Shown here piece by piece: positions 16,297-24,730 of a DNA stretch of 35,100 nt. The first letter of the stretch is position 1. Each line of letters starts with the position of its first letter. Made by a program: the position numbers and the translations under genes. The stretch is from the NCBI GenBank assembly GCA_019244395.1, contig JAFASQ010000444.1, positions 1-35,100 of the forward strand, written 5' to 3'. The notes beneath the pieces were generated by a model. It made no database searches. It saw only the letters and a list, made by a program, of their open reading frames with translations, and was not told the origin of the DNA. This stretch comes from Solirubrobacterales bacterium. GTDB lineage: Bacteria > Actinomycetota > Thermoleophilia > Solirubrobacterales > Solirubrobacteraceae.

Positions 16297-16328
16297 GTCA
16301 CTGGGGATCAGCCGCTGCCGTAGGCCTA

Positions 16329-16345
16329 ACTGAACCGAGTTCAGT
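16329..16345 (-). promoter_or_regulatory. 17-bp palindromic operator for the MBL gene
   Basis: ACTGAAC-tcg-GTTCAGT on the minus strand is a perfect 7-bp inverted repeat. It contains TGAACTCG, one mismatch from TGAnnTCA. A -10-like CATACT overlaps its upstream edge. Confidence 0.5.
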
Positions 16346-16450
16346 ATGTCACACCGGCGCGTTGACGTGGGCCCACCCCCAACGTTTGTCGCCTGGAGGG
16401 CGTAGTACCAGGGGAAAGATCCGCCCCTGGCCAAATCGATGATTACCCGA

Positions 16451-16465
16451 TATGATCTGAATTCA
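16451..16465 (+). promoter_or_regulatory. -10 box plus TGAATTCA operator of the crotonase gene
   Basis: TATGAT (16451-16456) is a good -10 hexamer, followed at once by CTGAATTCAG (16457-16466), a perfect palindrome over the expected transcription start. A bound repressor would block initiation. The transcript has a normal leader with GGAGAAG before ATG 16495. Confidence 0.65.
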
Positions 16466-16494
16466 GCTTAGGCAAATCCGAAGGAGAAGAGTCG

Positions 16495-17316
16495 ATGAGT
16501 GTTCAGGAGCAGGCTTCCCCGCCGACCTCCGAGGAAGGCGCCGTTGAGTACGAGGTCAGCGATGGCATCGCCACGATCTGGCTGAACCGGCCCCACGTCA
16601 AGAACTGCTTCAACTGGGAGCAGATCATCACGCTCGCCGCCGCGCTCGACCGCGCCGAGGAGGACGACGATGTGGGGGTCGTGGTGATCCGGGGCCGCGG
16701 CCACACCTTCTCCGCCGGCGCGGACCTGAACATGCTCGACTCCGAGTTCCTCGCCACCTCGGCCAACTCGATCAAGATCGCCCAGGTCTCCGCGCGGACG
16801 TTCGACCGCGCGTTCAACCTGGCCAAGCCCACGATCGCCGCCGTCGAGGGCCACGCGGTGGCGGGAGGCTTCGAGCTGTCGATCTCGTGCGACTTCCTGA
16901 TCGCCGCCGACGACGCGAAGATCGGCGATTTCCACATCCGCCGCGCGCTGTTCGGCGGCGCCGGGCCTATCTACCGCCTCCCCCGCTACATCGGCCTGCG
17001 CAAGACCAAGGAGCTCTTGTTTACGGGCAAGCTCCTCTCGGGCAAGGAGTGCTACGAGTGGGGTCTCGCCAACCTATACGTCCCGGCCGATCAGATGGAT
17101 CAGGCCATCGCCGACTTCGCCGCTCCGATGCTCGACAAGAGCCGCTTCACGATGCGGATCACCAAGATGGCCGCCAACCGCGGCCTCGACGGCGACACTG
17201 AGACGCTGATCGCGCTCGAGAGCATGACGTGCAACGTCGCGCACCAGTCCGAGGACGCGAAGGAAGGCGTTCAGGCTTTCCTGGAGAAGCGCGACCCGGT
17301 CTGGACGCACCGCTGA
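16495..17316 (+). CDS. Enoyl-CoA hydratase/isomerase family (crotonase) protein
   Basis: A 273-aa crotonase. The two oxyanion-hole segments are present: FSAGADLNML and AVEGHAVAGGFEL. The first acidic residue (Glu127, equivalent to Glu144 of rat enoyl-CoA hydratase) is kept, but the second position (usually PE-x-x-LG, Glu164) reads DFHIRRALFGG, putting His147 there. Simple syn-hydration may therefore not be the reaction; isomerase, hydrolase or a specialised acyl-CoA step is possible. GGAGAAG precedes the ATG at 16495. It lies 29 bp before the acyl-CoA dehydrogenase gene, forming a two-gene beta-oxidation-type operon. Confidence 0.88.
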   Translation: MSVQEQASPPTSEEGAVEYEVSDGIATIWLNRPHVKNCFNWEQIITLAAALDRAEEDDDVGVVVIRGRGHTFSAGADLNMLDSEFLATSANSIKIAQVSARTFDRAFNLAKPTIAAVEGHAVAGGFELSISCDFLIAADDAKIGDFHIRRALFGGAGPIYRLPRYIGLRKTKELLFTGKLLSGKECYEWGLANLYVPADQMDQAIADFAAPMLDKSRFTMRITKMAANRGLDGDTETLIALESMTCNVAHQSEDAKEGVQAFLEKRDPVWTHR

Positions 17317-17345
17317 GCCCGGCGGCCGATCGGTAGCCATCCAAC

Positions 17346-18578
17346 ATGGACTTCGCCTACGACGAAACCACCGTCGAGCTGCAACAGCGGCTGCTCGCGT
17401 TCATGGACGAGTGCGTGTATCCCGCGGAGGCGCGCTTTCGCGAGGAGGCGGAGTCGCTCGCCGACCGGTGGGGGACCCCGCCGGTCATCGAGGAGCTGAA
17501 GGTCGAGGGGCGGCGTCGCGGACTCTGGAATCTGTTCCTCCCGCGCACCCACGAGTACGGTGCGGGGCTGAGCAACCTCCAGTACGCGCCGCTGGCAGAG
17601 ATCACCGGTCGCAACCCGTGGATCGCCCCCGAGGCGATCAACTGCTCGGCCCCGGACACCGGCAACATGGAGCTCCTGTCGCTGTTCGGAACCGAGGAGC
17701 AGAAGGCGAGATGGTTGGAACCGCTCCTCGAGGGCGAGATTCGCTCCGCATTTTCGATGACCGAACCCGGGGTCGCTTCCTCGGACGCGACCAACATCGC
17801 GACTCGGATCGAGAGCGACGGCGATGCGTACGTGATCAACGGACGCAAGTGGTGGACATCGGGGGCGATGTCGTCACGCTGCACCCTGCTCATCGTGATG
17901 GGGGTCACCGACCCCGAGGCCCACCGCTACCGGCGCCAGAGCATGATCCTGGTGCCAAAGAACACGCCCGGGGTGAAGATCCAACGCTCGACGAGTCTGT
18001 TCGGCTATGACGACGGACCACACGGGGGCCACGCGGAGATCGTCTACGACAACGTGCGCGTCCCCGCCTCCAACCTCCTCGGCGAGGAGGGGGACGGGTT
18101 CCGGATCGCCCAGGAGCGCCTCGGCCCAGGCCGCATCCACCATGCGATGCGCGCGATCGGGATGGCCGAGCGCGCGCTCGAGATGATGTGCGAGCGGACG
18201 GCGCAGCGCAGCACCTTCGGGCGGCCGATCATCGAGCACGGCGTGGTCCAGCGCTGGATCTCGGAGGCCCGGGTCAGAATCGAGCAGGTGCGGCTGCTTG
18301 TGCTCAAGACCGCATGGCTGATGGACACCGCCGGCAATCGCGGCGCACGGATCGAGGTGTCCGCCATCAAAGTGGCCGCGCCCGAGGTGGCAACCTGGGT
18401 CATCGACCGCTCGATCCAGGCGCATGGCGGACTCGGCGTGGCGCAGGACACCGTGTTGCCCGGACTGTATGCCGTGGCTCGTATCCTGCAGATCGCCGAC
18501 GGACCGGACGAGGTCCATCATATGGCGATCGGACGGCGCGAATCCGCGCGGTACGAGCGGCAGCCCGTCGCGACCTGA
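17346..18578 (+). CDS. Acyl-CoA dehydrogenase, ACAD11-like
   Basis: A 410-aa flavin acyl-CoA dehydrogenase. AFSMTEPGVASSDATNI is the substrate/FAD-binding signature, INGRKWWTSGAM the FAD loop, ERLGPGRIHHAMRAIG the helix preceding the dimer region, and QAHGGLGV plus IADGPDEVHH the C-terminal FAD-contacting region. DGPDEVH in place of the YEGTxxIQ of MCAD, and the N-terminal region lacking a typical helix pattern, fit the ACAD10/ACAD11 group. In animals that enzyme carries an APH-like kinase domain; here a separate APH-type kinase gene lies convergently 3 bp downstream. The likely substrate is a long or 4-substituted acyl-CoA. Confidence 0.9.
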   Translation: MDFAYDETTVELQQRLLAFMDECVYPAEARFREEAESLADRWGTPPVIEELKVEGRRRGLWNLFLPRTHEYGAGLSNLQYAPLAEITGRNPWIAPEAINCSAPDTGNMELLSLFGTEEQKARWLEPLLEGEIRSAFSMTEPGVASSDATNIATRIESDGDAYVINGRKWWTSGAMSSRCTLLIVMGVTDPEAHRYRRQSMILVPKNTPGVKIQRSTSLFGYDDGPHGGHAEIVYDNVRVPASNLLGEEGDGFRIAQERLGPGRIHHAMRAIGMAERALEMMCERTAQRSTFGRPIIEHGVVQRWISEARVRIEQVRLLVLKTAWLMDTAGNRGARIEVSAIKVAAPEVATWVIDRSIQAHGGLGVAQDTVLPGLYAVARILQIADGPDEVHHMAIGRRESARYERQPVAT

Positions 18579-18581
18579 GGA

Positions 18582-19682
18582 TCAGGCGATCGGGCCGGTC
18601 CGGAGCTGCTGCCGGCCCGCTTCGACCAGCGGCGCCACAAGGCGCTCAGCCTGGTCGAAGCCTCCGCCCACCATCGATCCGCCGGCGGCCCGCGCGGCGA
18701 TCCCCTGGCAGACGACGGCGAGCTTGAAGTAGGCGAACGCCTGATACCACCCGACGTCTGACGGGTCGATGCCCGTTCGGCGCGCGTAGCGCTCGATGAT
18801 CTCCGAGCGCGTCGGGAATCCCTCGCAGGCGGTCAGCGGTGCCATGATCCGCGCCCGCCGCATGACATCGGAGTCGTCCGCCTGACTCCAGTAGGCGAGC
18901 ATCGCTCCCAGGTCGGCCAGCGGATCGCCGAGCGTGCTCATCTCCCAGTCGAGCACGGCGACGATCGCGCCCACCTCGGTCGGGTGGAGGATCGTGTTGT
19001 CGAGCCGGTAGTCGCCGTGGACCACGGCGCTCGCGCGCTGCGCGGGCAGCGCAGCGACGAGATCGCCGCGCAGGGCCTCGAGCGCCGGCAGGTCGACGGT
19101 CTTCGAGGCCTCCCACTGCTGCGACCACCGGCGCAGCTGCCGCTCCATGAAGCCGGCAGGACGTCCGAACTCGCCGAGACCGACTTGATCGGGTCGGACC
19201 GAATGGAGATCGGCGAGGACGTCGACAAGTGCCTCCCCGATCTTGCGGCAACCGTCCGGTGTCTCCGCGTACTTCGGCGGCAGCGCATTGCGGCAGATGT
19301 GACCGACGACGCGCTCCATGACATAGTACGGCGCCCCGAGCGGACTGTCGGCGTCACCGAGGTGAAAGGTCCGTGGAACCGGCACCGCCGTACCCGCGAG
19401 CGCCGTCATCACGCGATACTCGCGGCCCATATCGTGCGCGGTGGGCAGGATGTGGCCGAGCGGTGGACGCCGGAAGATGACCTCCCCCGCGTCGCAAGCC
19501 ACCCGATAGGTCAGGTTGGACTTGCCGCCCGAGATGAGCGCGACATCGCACTCCCGCCAGCGCGGGTCGTGCAGGACGTCGGCGAGCATCGGCCCGACGA
19601 TCTCGGGTGCGGCGCCCGTCGTGATTCGCTCCAGTCGCTGGGCGGTTGGATCGTTGAAGCCGAGTTGGTCGGTGGCGGTCAC
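18582..19682 (-). CDS. APH-fold phosphotransferase (ACAD10/11 or LvaA-like kinase)
   Basis: A 366-aa member of the aminoglycoside phosphotransferase (APH) superfamily. SGGKSNLTYRV is the ATP-binding loop, VVHGDYRLDNTI the catalytic Brenner motif (Asp224, Asn229), and VLDWEMSTLGDPLADLG the metal-binding segment (Asp245) with the wording typical of ACAD10/11 kinase domains. In Pseudomonas levulinate catabolism (LvaA) and in mammalian ACAD10/11, such kinases phosphorylate 4-hydroxyacyl-CoA so that an ACAD partner can eliminate phosphate. Its GTG start overlaps the stop of the upstream ACAD gene (GTGA), so it is translationally coupled to a two-subunit ACAD. It is a metabolic kinase rather than antibiotic resistance. 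Confidence 0.88.
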   Translation of the reverse strand: MTATDQLGFNDPTAQRLERITTGAAPEIVGPMLADVLHDPRWRECDVALISGGKSNLTYRVACDAGEVIFRRPPLGHILPTAHDMGREYRVMTALAGTAVPVPRTFHLGDADSPLGAPYYVMERVVGHICRNALPPKYAETPDGCRKIGEALVDVLADLHSVRPDQVGLGEFGRPAGFMERQLRRWSQQWEASKTVDLPALEALRGDLVAALPAQRASAVVHGDYRLDNTILHPTEVGAIVAVLDWEMSTLGDPLADLGAMLAYWSQADDSDVMRRARIMAPLTACEGFPTRSEIIERYARRTGIDPSDVGWYQAFAYFKLAVVCQGIAARAAGGSMVGGGFDQAERLVAPLVEAGRQQLRTGPIA

Positions 19683-20773
19683 ACCGCCACCCGTTCCCGA
19701 GTCGCCGCCCTGGCCAGGCTCCGGCCGAGCTCGCGCTCGTGATGGACCGCGTCTCCGAACTGCTGCTCGCGCGCGATGATCCTTCGCAGGAAACGGTGCG
19801 CGGGGTGCTCCTCGGTGAACGCGATGCCGCCGAACACCTGCATAGAGCCATGCGCGACCTCGCGCGCCGCGCGCGAGACATAGGCCTTGGCCACGGACAC
19901 CGTCTCACGCGCGCCCGACATGCGGTCGTCCAGAGTGGCCGCCGCGAACAGCGTCGTCGACCAGCCGCTCGCCTGCCGCACGTGGAGGTCGGCCATGAGG
20001 TGCCGCAGGGCCTGGTTCGAGCCGATCGTGCGGCCGAACTGGCGGCGCTCGGAGGCGTAGCGTCGCGCCCGCTCGAAGATTCCGGCCCCTGCGCCGACCG
20101 CCTCGGCGGCGGCGAGCAGCCCGCCGACGGCGATGAGGCGTTCGATGATCGTCTCGGCGAGCTCGCGGTCGACGAGCGCTTCGGCTTCAGCCTCGACGAA
20201 CGTCGCGCGGCTCAGGGGAACGCTCTCGTCTAGGACGGGCTGCGGCGCGAGCTCGAGCCCTTTCGTTCCTGTCCGCACCAGTGCCAGGCCCGGTTCTCCG
20301 TCCGCAAGGGTCACGACCGCGAGATAGTCGACATCGGCTGCGTGCTCGACCGCGGCTTTGCTGCCCGTCAGCCGGTTCGACTCCACCGTGGCGTGCGTGC
20401 TCGATACCGACCAGCTCCCACCGGGCTCGAGCAGCGCGATGGAGACCCGTGAGTCGCTCTCCAAGATTGCGCCGAAAGCCGCGGGTAACTCCGCCGCAAA
20501 CGGCGCGAGCGCATAGCGGACGCCGACGCCGCCGAGCAGCGGGACCGAAGCCAGATGAGCACCAACGGCTCGGGCGGCAAGACAGAGCTCGATAGCTCCG
20601 AGATCGCTCCCCGCGCCGCTGAGCAGGCCGAACTCGACTAAGCTCTCCCAGAGGCGCGTGCGCTCTGGCGCCCCGGCTTGCCAGGCGTCCTGCGCGGGCG
20701 GCCACTCGCGATCGAGGAGCGTGCCTAGTGACTCCTCGATCCAGACCTGCTCGTCGCTCAGCTCCAGGTCCAC
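19679..20773 (-). CDS. Acyl-CoA dehydrogenase, small (beta) subunit type
   Basis: A 364-aa acyl-CoA dehydrogenase-like protein lacking a canonical TEPxxGSD motif; the corresponding region reads SIALLEPGGSWSVSS. The C-terminal domain is recognisable: YASERRQFGRTIGSNQALRH, then AKAYVSRAAREVAHGSMQVF and GGIAFTEEHPAHRFLRR. This pattern fits one half of the alpha2beta2 heteromeric ACADs (FadE28/FadE29, ChsE types) known from steroid side-chain degradation in actinomycetes. The partner, with the EAGSDL motif, is encoded 2 bp upstream, and the kinase gene overlaps downstream. The GTG start at 20773 follows the partner's stop. Confidence 0.87.
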   Translation of the reverse strand: MDLELSDEQVWIEESLGTLLDREWPPAQDAWQAGAPERTRLWESLVEFGLLSGAGSDLGAIELCLAARAVGAHLASVPLLGGVGVRYALAPFAAELPAAFGAILESDSRVSIALLEPGGSWSVSSTHATVESNRLTGSKAAVEHAADVDYLAVVTLADGEPGLALVRTGTKGLELAPQPVLDESVPLSRATFVEAEAEALVDRELAETIIERLIAVGGLLAAAEAVGAGAGIFERARRYASERRQFGRTIGSNQALRHLMADLHVRQASGWSTTLFAAATLDDRMSGARETVSVAKAYVSRAAREVAHGSMQVFGGIAFTEEHPAHRFLRRIIAREQQFGDAVHHERELGRSLARAATRERVAV

Positions 20774-20775
20774 GC

Positions 20776-21951
20776 CTACTCCTTGGGGAGCGAGAGGATT
20801 CGATCGGCGATGATGTCCCGCTGGATCTGTCGCGCGCCCCCGTAGACGCTGGCCGCGCGGGAATACAGATACGTCTCGTACCAGAAGTCGTTTTCGGCAG
20901 TCTCATCGGGCGCGCCGGAGAGCAGCGTCGGTCCCAGCACGTCGAGCACGGTGGCGGCGAGCCGCTGCTCCGCTTCGGCCATGAGGAGCTTGACGCTGGA
21001 GCTCTCCGGGCCGACAGCACCGCCGCTGAGAAACTCGCCGACGGTCCGGTAGGCGTGGTGGCGAAGCACCTCGACTCCGATCAGGGCGCGAGCCAACGCG
21101 GTCTGGGCCTCGGGGTCCTCGAGCACGCGACGCCCGTCCAACTCGCGGTGGGCCGCGACCGACACCGCCCGATCGAGCCACGTCCGCAGCTTGACCTGCC
21201 GGGGGAGGGCCGCGGTGCCCCGCTCGTGCCCGAGGGTATGCATGGCGATCTTCCAGCCGTCGCCGAGCTGCCCGAGCAAGTTCGCGCGCGGGACCGCGAC
21301 ATCGTCGAGGAACAACTCGCTGAACTCCGCGTGGCCAGTGATCTGAGTCATCGGCCGCACCTCGACGCCGGGGGAGGACATGTCGACGAGCAGCATCGAG
21401 ATCCCGCGGTGGCGTGGCACCGAGTCATCGGTCCGCGCGAGTAGACCGCAGAACGTTGCGTACTGACCCCATGACACCCATGTCTTCTGACCGTTGATGA
21501 CGTAGGTGTCACCGTCCTGCACGGCCAGGGTGCGCAGGCTGGCCAGATCTGAGCCGGCTTCTGGCTCGGAGAAGCCCTGACACCAGATCTCCTCCGCGCG
21601 CAGGATCGGTGGGATGTAGCGCCGGCGCTGGTCGTCGGTGCCGAAGCGCAGGAGTGAGGGACCGAGCACATCGAGTCCGACGACATTCACGAACTCCGGC
21701 GCGCCGGCGGCAGCCAGCTCCTGGTCGACGATTATCTGCTCGGCCGGCGGACGGCCTCCGCCGCCGAACTCCGAGGGCCAGGCCCGTCCGACGAACCCGG
21801 CCTCGTAGCACGCAGCCTGCCAGCTCCGCAGCGCCACCATCCGATCATCGAGTTCACGCGGCAAATCCTCCGAGCGAAGGCGAGCGCGTGAAAGAAATGC
21901 GCGGACCTCGTCGGCGAGCACGCGTTCTGAGGCGGTCTCGGCCAGTTGCAT
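20776..21951 (-). CDS. Acyl-CoA dehydrogenase, large (alpha) subunit type
   Basis: A 391-aa acyl-CoA dehydrogenase with WPSEFGGGGRPPAEQII, the substrate loop CQGFSEPEAGSDLASL, the FAD loop VINGQKTWVSWGQYA, and a C-terminal VYGGARQIQRDIIADRIL. The Glu of the MCAD-type YEG motif is Gly here (YGG), so the catalytic base must lie elsewhere or in the partner, as in known heteromeric actinobacterial ACADs. First gene of a three-gene operon (ACAD alpha, ACAD beta, APH kinase). The ATG at 21951 is only 9 bases after -10-like TACGAT, so the leader is very short. A degenerate operator (CGATGTCAG on the minus strand) overlaps this promoter. Confidence 0.9.
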   Translation of the reverse strand: MQLAETASERVLADEVRAFLSRARLRSEDLPRELDDRMVALRSWQAACYEAGFVGRAWPSEFGGGGRPPAEQIIVDQELAAAGAPEFVNVVGLDVLGPSLLRFGTDDQRRRYIPPILRAEEIWCQGFSEPEAGSDLASLRTLAVQDGDTYVINGQKTWVSWGQYATFCGLLARTDDSVPRHRGISMLLVDMSSPGVEVRPMTQITGHAEFSELFLDDVAVPRANLLGQLGDGWKIAMHTLGHERGTAALPRQVKLRTWLDRAVSVAAHRELDGRRVLEDPEAQTALARALIGVEVLRHHAYRTVGEFLSGGAVGPESSSVKLLMAEAEQRLAATVLDVLGPTLLSGAPDETAENDFWYETYLYSRAASVYGGARQIQRDIIADRILSLPKE

Positions 21952-21956
21952 CGAAC

Positions 21957-21964
21957 TGACATCG
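21957..21964 (-). promoter_or_regulatory. TGAnnTCA-like operator of the heteromeric ACAD operon
   Basis: Minus strand CGATGTCAGTT, one mismatch from the core. It overlaps -10-like TACGAT (21966-21961) just before ATG 21951. Confidence 0.45.
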
Positions 21965-22058
21965 TATCAGGTTACGCGCGAGCGCTGGCGCCGGGCGTTC
22001 AGACCGTCGTAGGCGCATACTGGGCGAATCTGCGTTGTAATCCCCCATCGGACGGTGG

Positions 22059-22082
22059 TACCTTGTCCCTGACGTGAGTTCG
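22059..22082 (+). promoter_or_regulatory. Promoter and operator-like site of TetR paralogue 2
   Basis: TTGTAA (22035-22040) and TACCTT (22059-22064) are spaced 18 bp apart. TGAGTTCG (22075-22082), one mismatch from TGAnnTCA, covers the predicted start point. This would allow autorepression of the TetR-ligase operon. Confidence 0.45.
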
Positions 22083-22111
22083 AATCAGGCTCAAATGGCA
22101 GGAGTGAGCGG

Positions 22112-22747
22112 TTGACTCGCCGGTCCCGCGACGAAGGCGTGAGGCGAGTCGAGATTCTCGACGCGGCCATCGACCGCTTCGGCCGCAACGGCTATGAGAA
22201 CACCAAATGGGCCGACGTCGCCGACGATGTCGGCATCGGACCGACCGCCCTGTATCACTACTTCGACTCCAAGCAACACTGCCTTTACGTGATTCTCGAC
22301 GAGGCTCTGGACGAACTCCGCGAACGCTTCGACGCGATCACCGCGGAACATGCCGACCCACGAGATGCGTTGCGTGCGGTGTGCGCCGACTGCTTCGCGC
22401 TATCCGAACGTGAGGTGCTGCGCAACCGCGTGCTGGTTGCCGAGCAGGCTCTTCTGAGCGGGGCAAGCACCGCCCAGCGCGAGGAACAGGCTCGCCTGGC
22501 CGGCCGGGAGAAGACGCGTGCGCTGGAAGTTGCCTGGGCGCGCTTCCTGGCCGACGCGATGCGCCAGGGCGCAATCCCGGAGCGCAACCCCCGAATGCTC
22601 GCCCGCGCCATCCTCGGCCTCTATAACAGCATCTGGCACTGGTACCGTCCGGACCAGACGCTGGTACTGCCCACCCTCGCCGAGTTCTTCGGGGCGCGAA
22701 TGCTGGCCGTCGCCGGCGTACAGCGCGACCACGCGCCGGTGGTTTGA
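22112..22747 (+). CDS. TetR/AcrR-family regulator (paralogue 2)
   Basis: A 211-aa TetR repressor: VEILDAAIDRFGRNGYENTK, helix-turn-helix WADVADDVGIGPTALYHYF, a ligand domain with NRVLVAEQALLSG, and the [13 protein letters not shown] motif shared with the paralogues at 7400 and 25987. The recognition helix (PTALYHYFDSK) differs from the others by only a few residues, so all three may recognise the same operator. Start TTG 22112 has AGGAG 7 bases upstream. Its stop overlaps the start of the following acyl-CoA synthetase gene (TTGA), so regulator and enzyme are coupled. Divergent from the ACAD-kinase operon. Confidence 0.9.
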   Translation: MTRRSRDEGVRRVEILDAAIDRFGRNGYENTKWADVADDVGIGPTALYHYFDSKQHCLYVILDEALDELRERFDAITAEHADPRDALRAVCADCFALSEREVLRNRVLVAEQALLSGASTAQREEQARLAGREKTRALEVAWARFLADAMRQGAIPERNPRMLARAILGLYNSIWHWYRPDQTLVLPTLAEFFGARMLAVAGVQRDHAPVV

Positions 22748-24288
22748 CGGGACCGACCGAGATCCCGTCCACACTCGAGCGGTCGCGGCGCCTGGTGCTC
22801 CCGGAGCTGGCCGGTCGAGCCGCGCGATCGCGGCCGGACCGGCCCGCCGTCGTGTTCGGCGAAGAGGTCCGAACTCATGCGGAGCTTCATGATCGCGCTG
22901 CCCGCCTCGCCTCCGTCCTCGCCACGGGCGGGGTGCAGGCGGGGGACCGCGTGGCGCTGCTCCTCCATAACCGGATCGAGTTCGTCGAGGCGCTGCTCGC
23001 ATGTCACCGCCTGGCCGCCATCGCGGTCCCGATCAACTTTCGTCTAGCCGCCGACGAGATCGACTACATCCTCACCGATTCGGGTGCGGTCGCGCTGATC
23101 TGCGATTCGGGCCTGCCCGGCGCTCACGTTGGCCTGGTCCTTAAGATCGGACCGGGCTACGACGACGCCGTCGCCTCGGCGGCGCCGTGGCGCGAGATGC
23201 CGGAGGTGCTCGAGGACGACGTCGCGGTGCTGTGTTACACGTCCGGCACGACCGGCCGCCCCAACGGGGCGCTGCTCACCCACCGCAATCTCGTCGCCAG
23301 CACGCTGAGCTGGATCCACGAGATGCGCGCAGGTCAAGATGACGTGTGGCTCTCCGGTCAACCGCTGTTTCACATCGGCGGGATCAACGGCCTGCTGCCG
23401 TTTTTAGTGCTTGGAGCCACCGTGATCCTCACCCCCAGCACGACGTTCGATCCGCAGGAAACGCTCCGGCTCATCGGAGCGCACGGCGTGACCATGTGCA
23501 TCTTCGTCCCGACGCAATGGGCGGCAATCTGTCGCAGCCATTCCATGGTGCGCGTCGAACCGCGCCAGTTGCGCGTGGCGATGTGGGGTGCCTCGCCCGC
23601 TCCGGTGGAAACGCTTCAGGCGATGGCCAGCGCCTTTCCGCACGCCGCGATTGTGAGCGCGTACGGGCAAACCGAGATGTCCGGGGCCACCACGTTGCTC
23701 ATGGGTCCCGACTCGACGCGAAAGATGGGTTCGGTCGGCAAGCCCATGCTGGGGGTCGAGCTACGCGTGGTCGACGACGACCTGCGTGACGTTCCGGTCG
23801 GAGGGGTGGGAGAGGTCGTCTACCGCGGTCCGAATGTAATGGCGGGCTATCACCAGCAGCCGGACGCCACGCGGGAGGCATTTGCAGGCGATTGGTTTCA
23901 CTCCGGCGACCTCGCTCGACTCGATGAGGATGGGTATCTCTGGCTCGTCGAACGCAAAAAGGACATGATCGTGAGCGGCGGCGAGAACGTGTACCCCGCC
24001 GAGATCGAGCGGGTCCTTCTCGATCATCCCGCCGTTGCCGAGGCAGCGGTGATTGGCGCGCCCCATCCGCGCTGGGTCGAGACACCGGTGGCGTTCGTCG
24101 TGCTGCGCGGCCCGGGTGAGCTTGGCGAAGCCGAGCTGATCGCTCATTGCCGCGCGTACCTGGCCAGCTACAAGAAGCCCTCCGCGATCATCATCGTAGA
24201 GGAGCTACCTCGGAACACCGGCGGGAAGATCCTCAAGCGTCGCCTGCGTGAAACGTACAGTGACCAGTCCTCAGTCATCAGGGAGTGA
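22744..24288 (+). CDS. Acyl-CoA synthetase, AMP-forming
   Basis: A 514-aa ANL ligase. Motifs: CYTSGTTGRPNGALLTHRN (the usual Lys of the P-loop, PKG, is Asn here), PLFHIGGINGL, YGQTEMSG, the hinge DWFHSGDLARLDEDGYLWLV with ERKKDMIVSGGENVYP, and catalytic Lys in NTGGKILKRRLR. The C-terminal Lys needed for adenylation is intact, so activity is likely despite the P-loop change. The start TTG overlaps the TetR stop by 4 bp. It would activate a fatty, steroid or aromatic acid as the entry step for the nearby dehydrogenases. Confidence 0.9.
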   Translation: MTGPTEIPSTLERSRRLVLPELAGRAARSRPDRPAVVFGEEVRTHAELHDRAARLASVLATGGVQAGDRVALLLHNRIEFVEALLACHRLAAIAVPINFRLAADEIDYILTDSGAVALICDSGLPGAHVGLVLKIGPGYDDAVASAAPWREMPEVLEDDVAVLCYTSGTTGRPNGALLTHRNLVASTLSWIHEMRAGQDDVWLSGQPLFHIGGINGLLPFLVLGATVILTPSTTFDPQETLRLIGAHGVTMCIFVPTQWAAICRSHSMVRVEPRQLRVAMWGASPAPVETLQAMASAFPHAAIVSAYGQTEMSGATTLLMGPDSTRKMGSVGKPMLGVELRVVDDDLRDVPVGGVGEVVYRGPNVMAGYHQQPDATREAFAGDWFHSGDLARLDEDGYLWLVERKKDMIVSGGENVYPAEIERVLLDHPAVAEAAVIGAPHPRWVETPVAFVVLRGPGELGEAELIAHCRAYLASYKKPSAIIIVEELPRNTGGKILKRRLRETYSDQSSVIRE

Positions 24289-24292
24289 GCGC

Positions 24293-24448
24293 ATGCCATA
24301 CGTCTGTGGAGGACGCCAACACGGCGCCGAGCAGCTTTGCCGGCGCGCCGACGAAGATCCCGAGTTCGTGGCCGCGGCGACGCAGCTAGCGACGATCGCC
24401 GATCGCGACGTGCTCTCGCCGGTCACCGAGACCCCGTGCAGCCCCTGA
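24293..24448 (+). pseudogene. Truncated small ORF, possibly SCP2-like N-terminal remnant
   Basis: After the ligase stop, GGGAGTGAGCGC precedes an ATG and a 51-residue frame starting MPYVCGGRQHGAEQLC, with RRADEDPEFVAAATQL following. The pattern of a charged helix with DPEF..AA recalls the N terminus of SCP2 sterol-carrier-like proteins, but it stops early. I treat it as a probable remnant; assignment is tentative. Confidence 0.3.
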
Positions 24449-24513
24449 GCGCGACGCCCGCCAGAACCCGAGGCGCCCACCCTGAGTGTCCGGGCATTCG
24501 GGGGTCCACCCCC

Positions 24514-24640
24514 TCAGAACGCCTGCGATCGGCCGCCGTCGATGGGACGACCGCACCGTTGATGAACGACGGCTCGTCGGAGAAGAGAAAGCCACGAGAT
24601 GGCCGACGTCCTCGGGCTGACCGACTGAATCGTTCGCTGT
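24514..24640 (-). pseudogene. C-terminal remnant of an SDR gene
   Basis: On the minus strand, fragments in three frames join into the typical SDR ending: VGQPEDVGHLVAF, then LFSDEPSFINGAVV, then PIDGGRSQAF and stop. Two single-base losses (one C in each of two C runs) are needed. The Rossmann and YxxxK parts are missing upstream, so this is a decayed 3' end rather than an assembly slip alone. Confidence 0.6.
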
Positions 24641-24730
24641 CGACGGTGGGTCGCATGTGGCGGACTTGTTCTCTCAGCGGTCTGATAGTATTTGACTCGA
24701 ATTCACCTCAAGGAAGCGAGCGCGTCGGCC

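Noticed and set aside
14956-16323. Plus-strand 455-codon frame
   Set aside because: Antisense shadow of the SDR and MBL-fold genes, which carry complete catalytic motifs.
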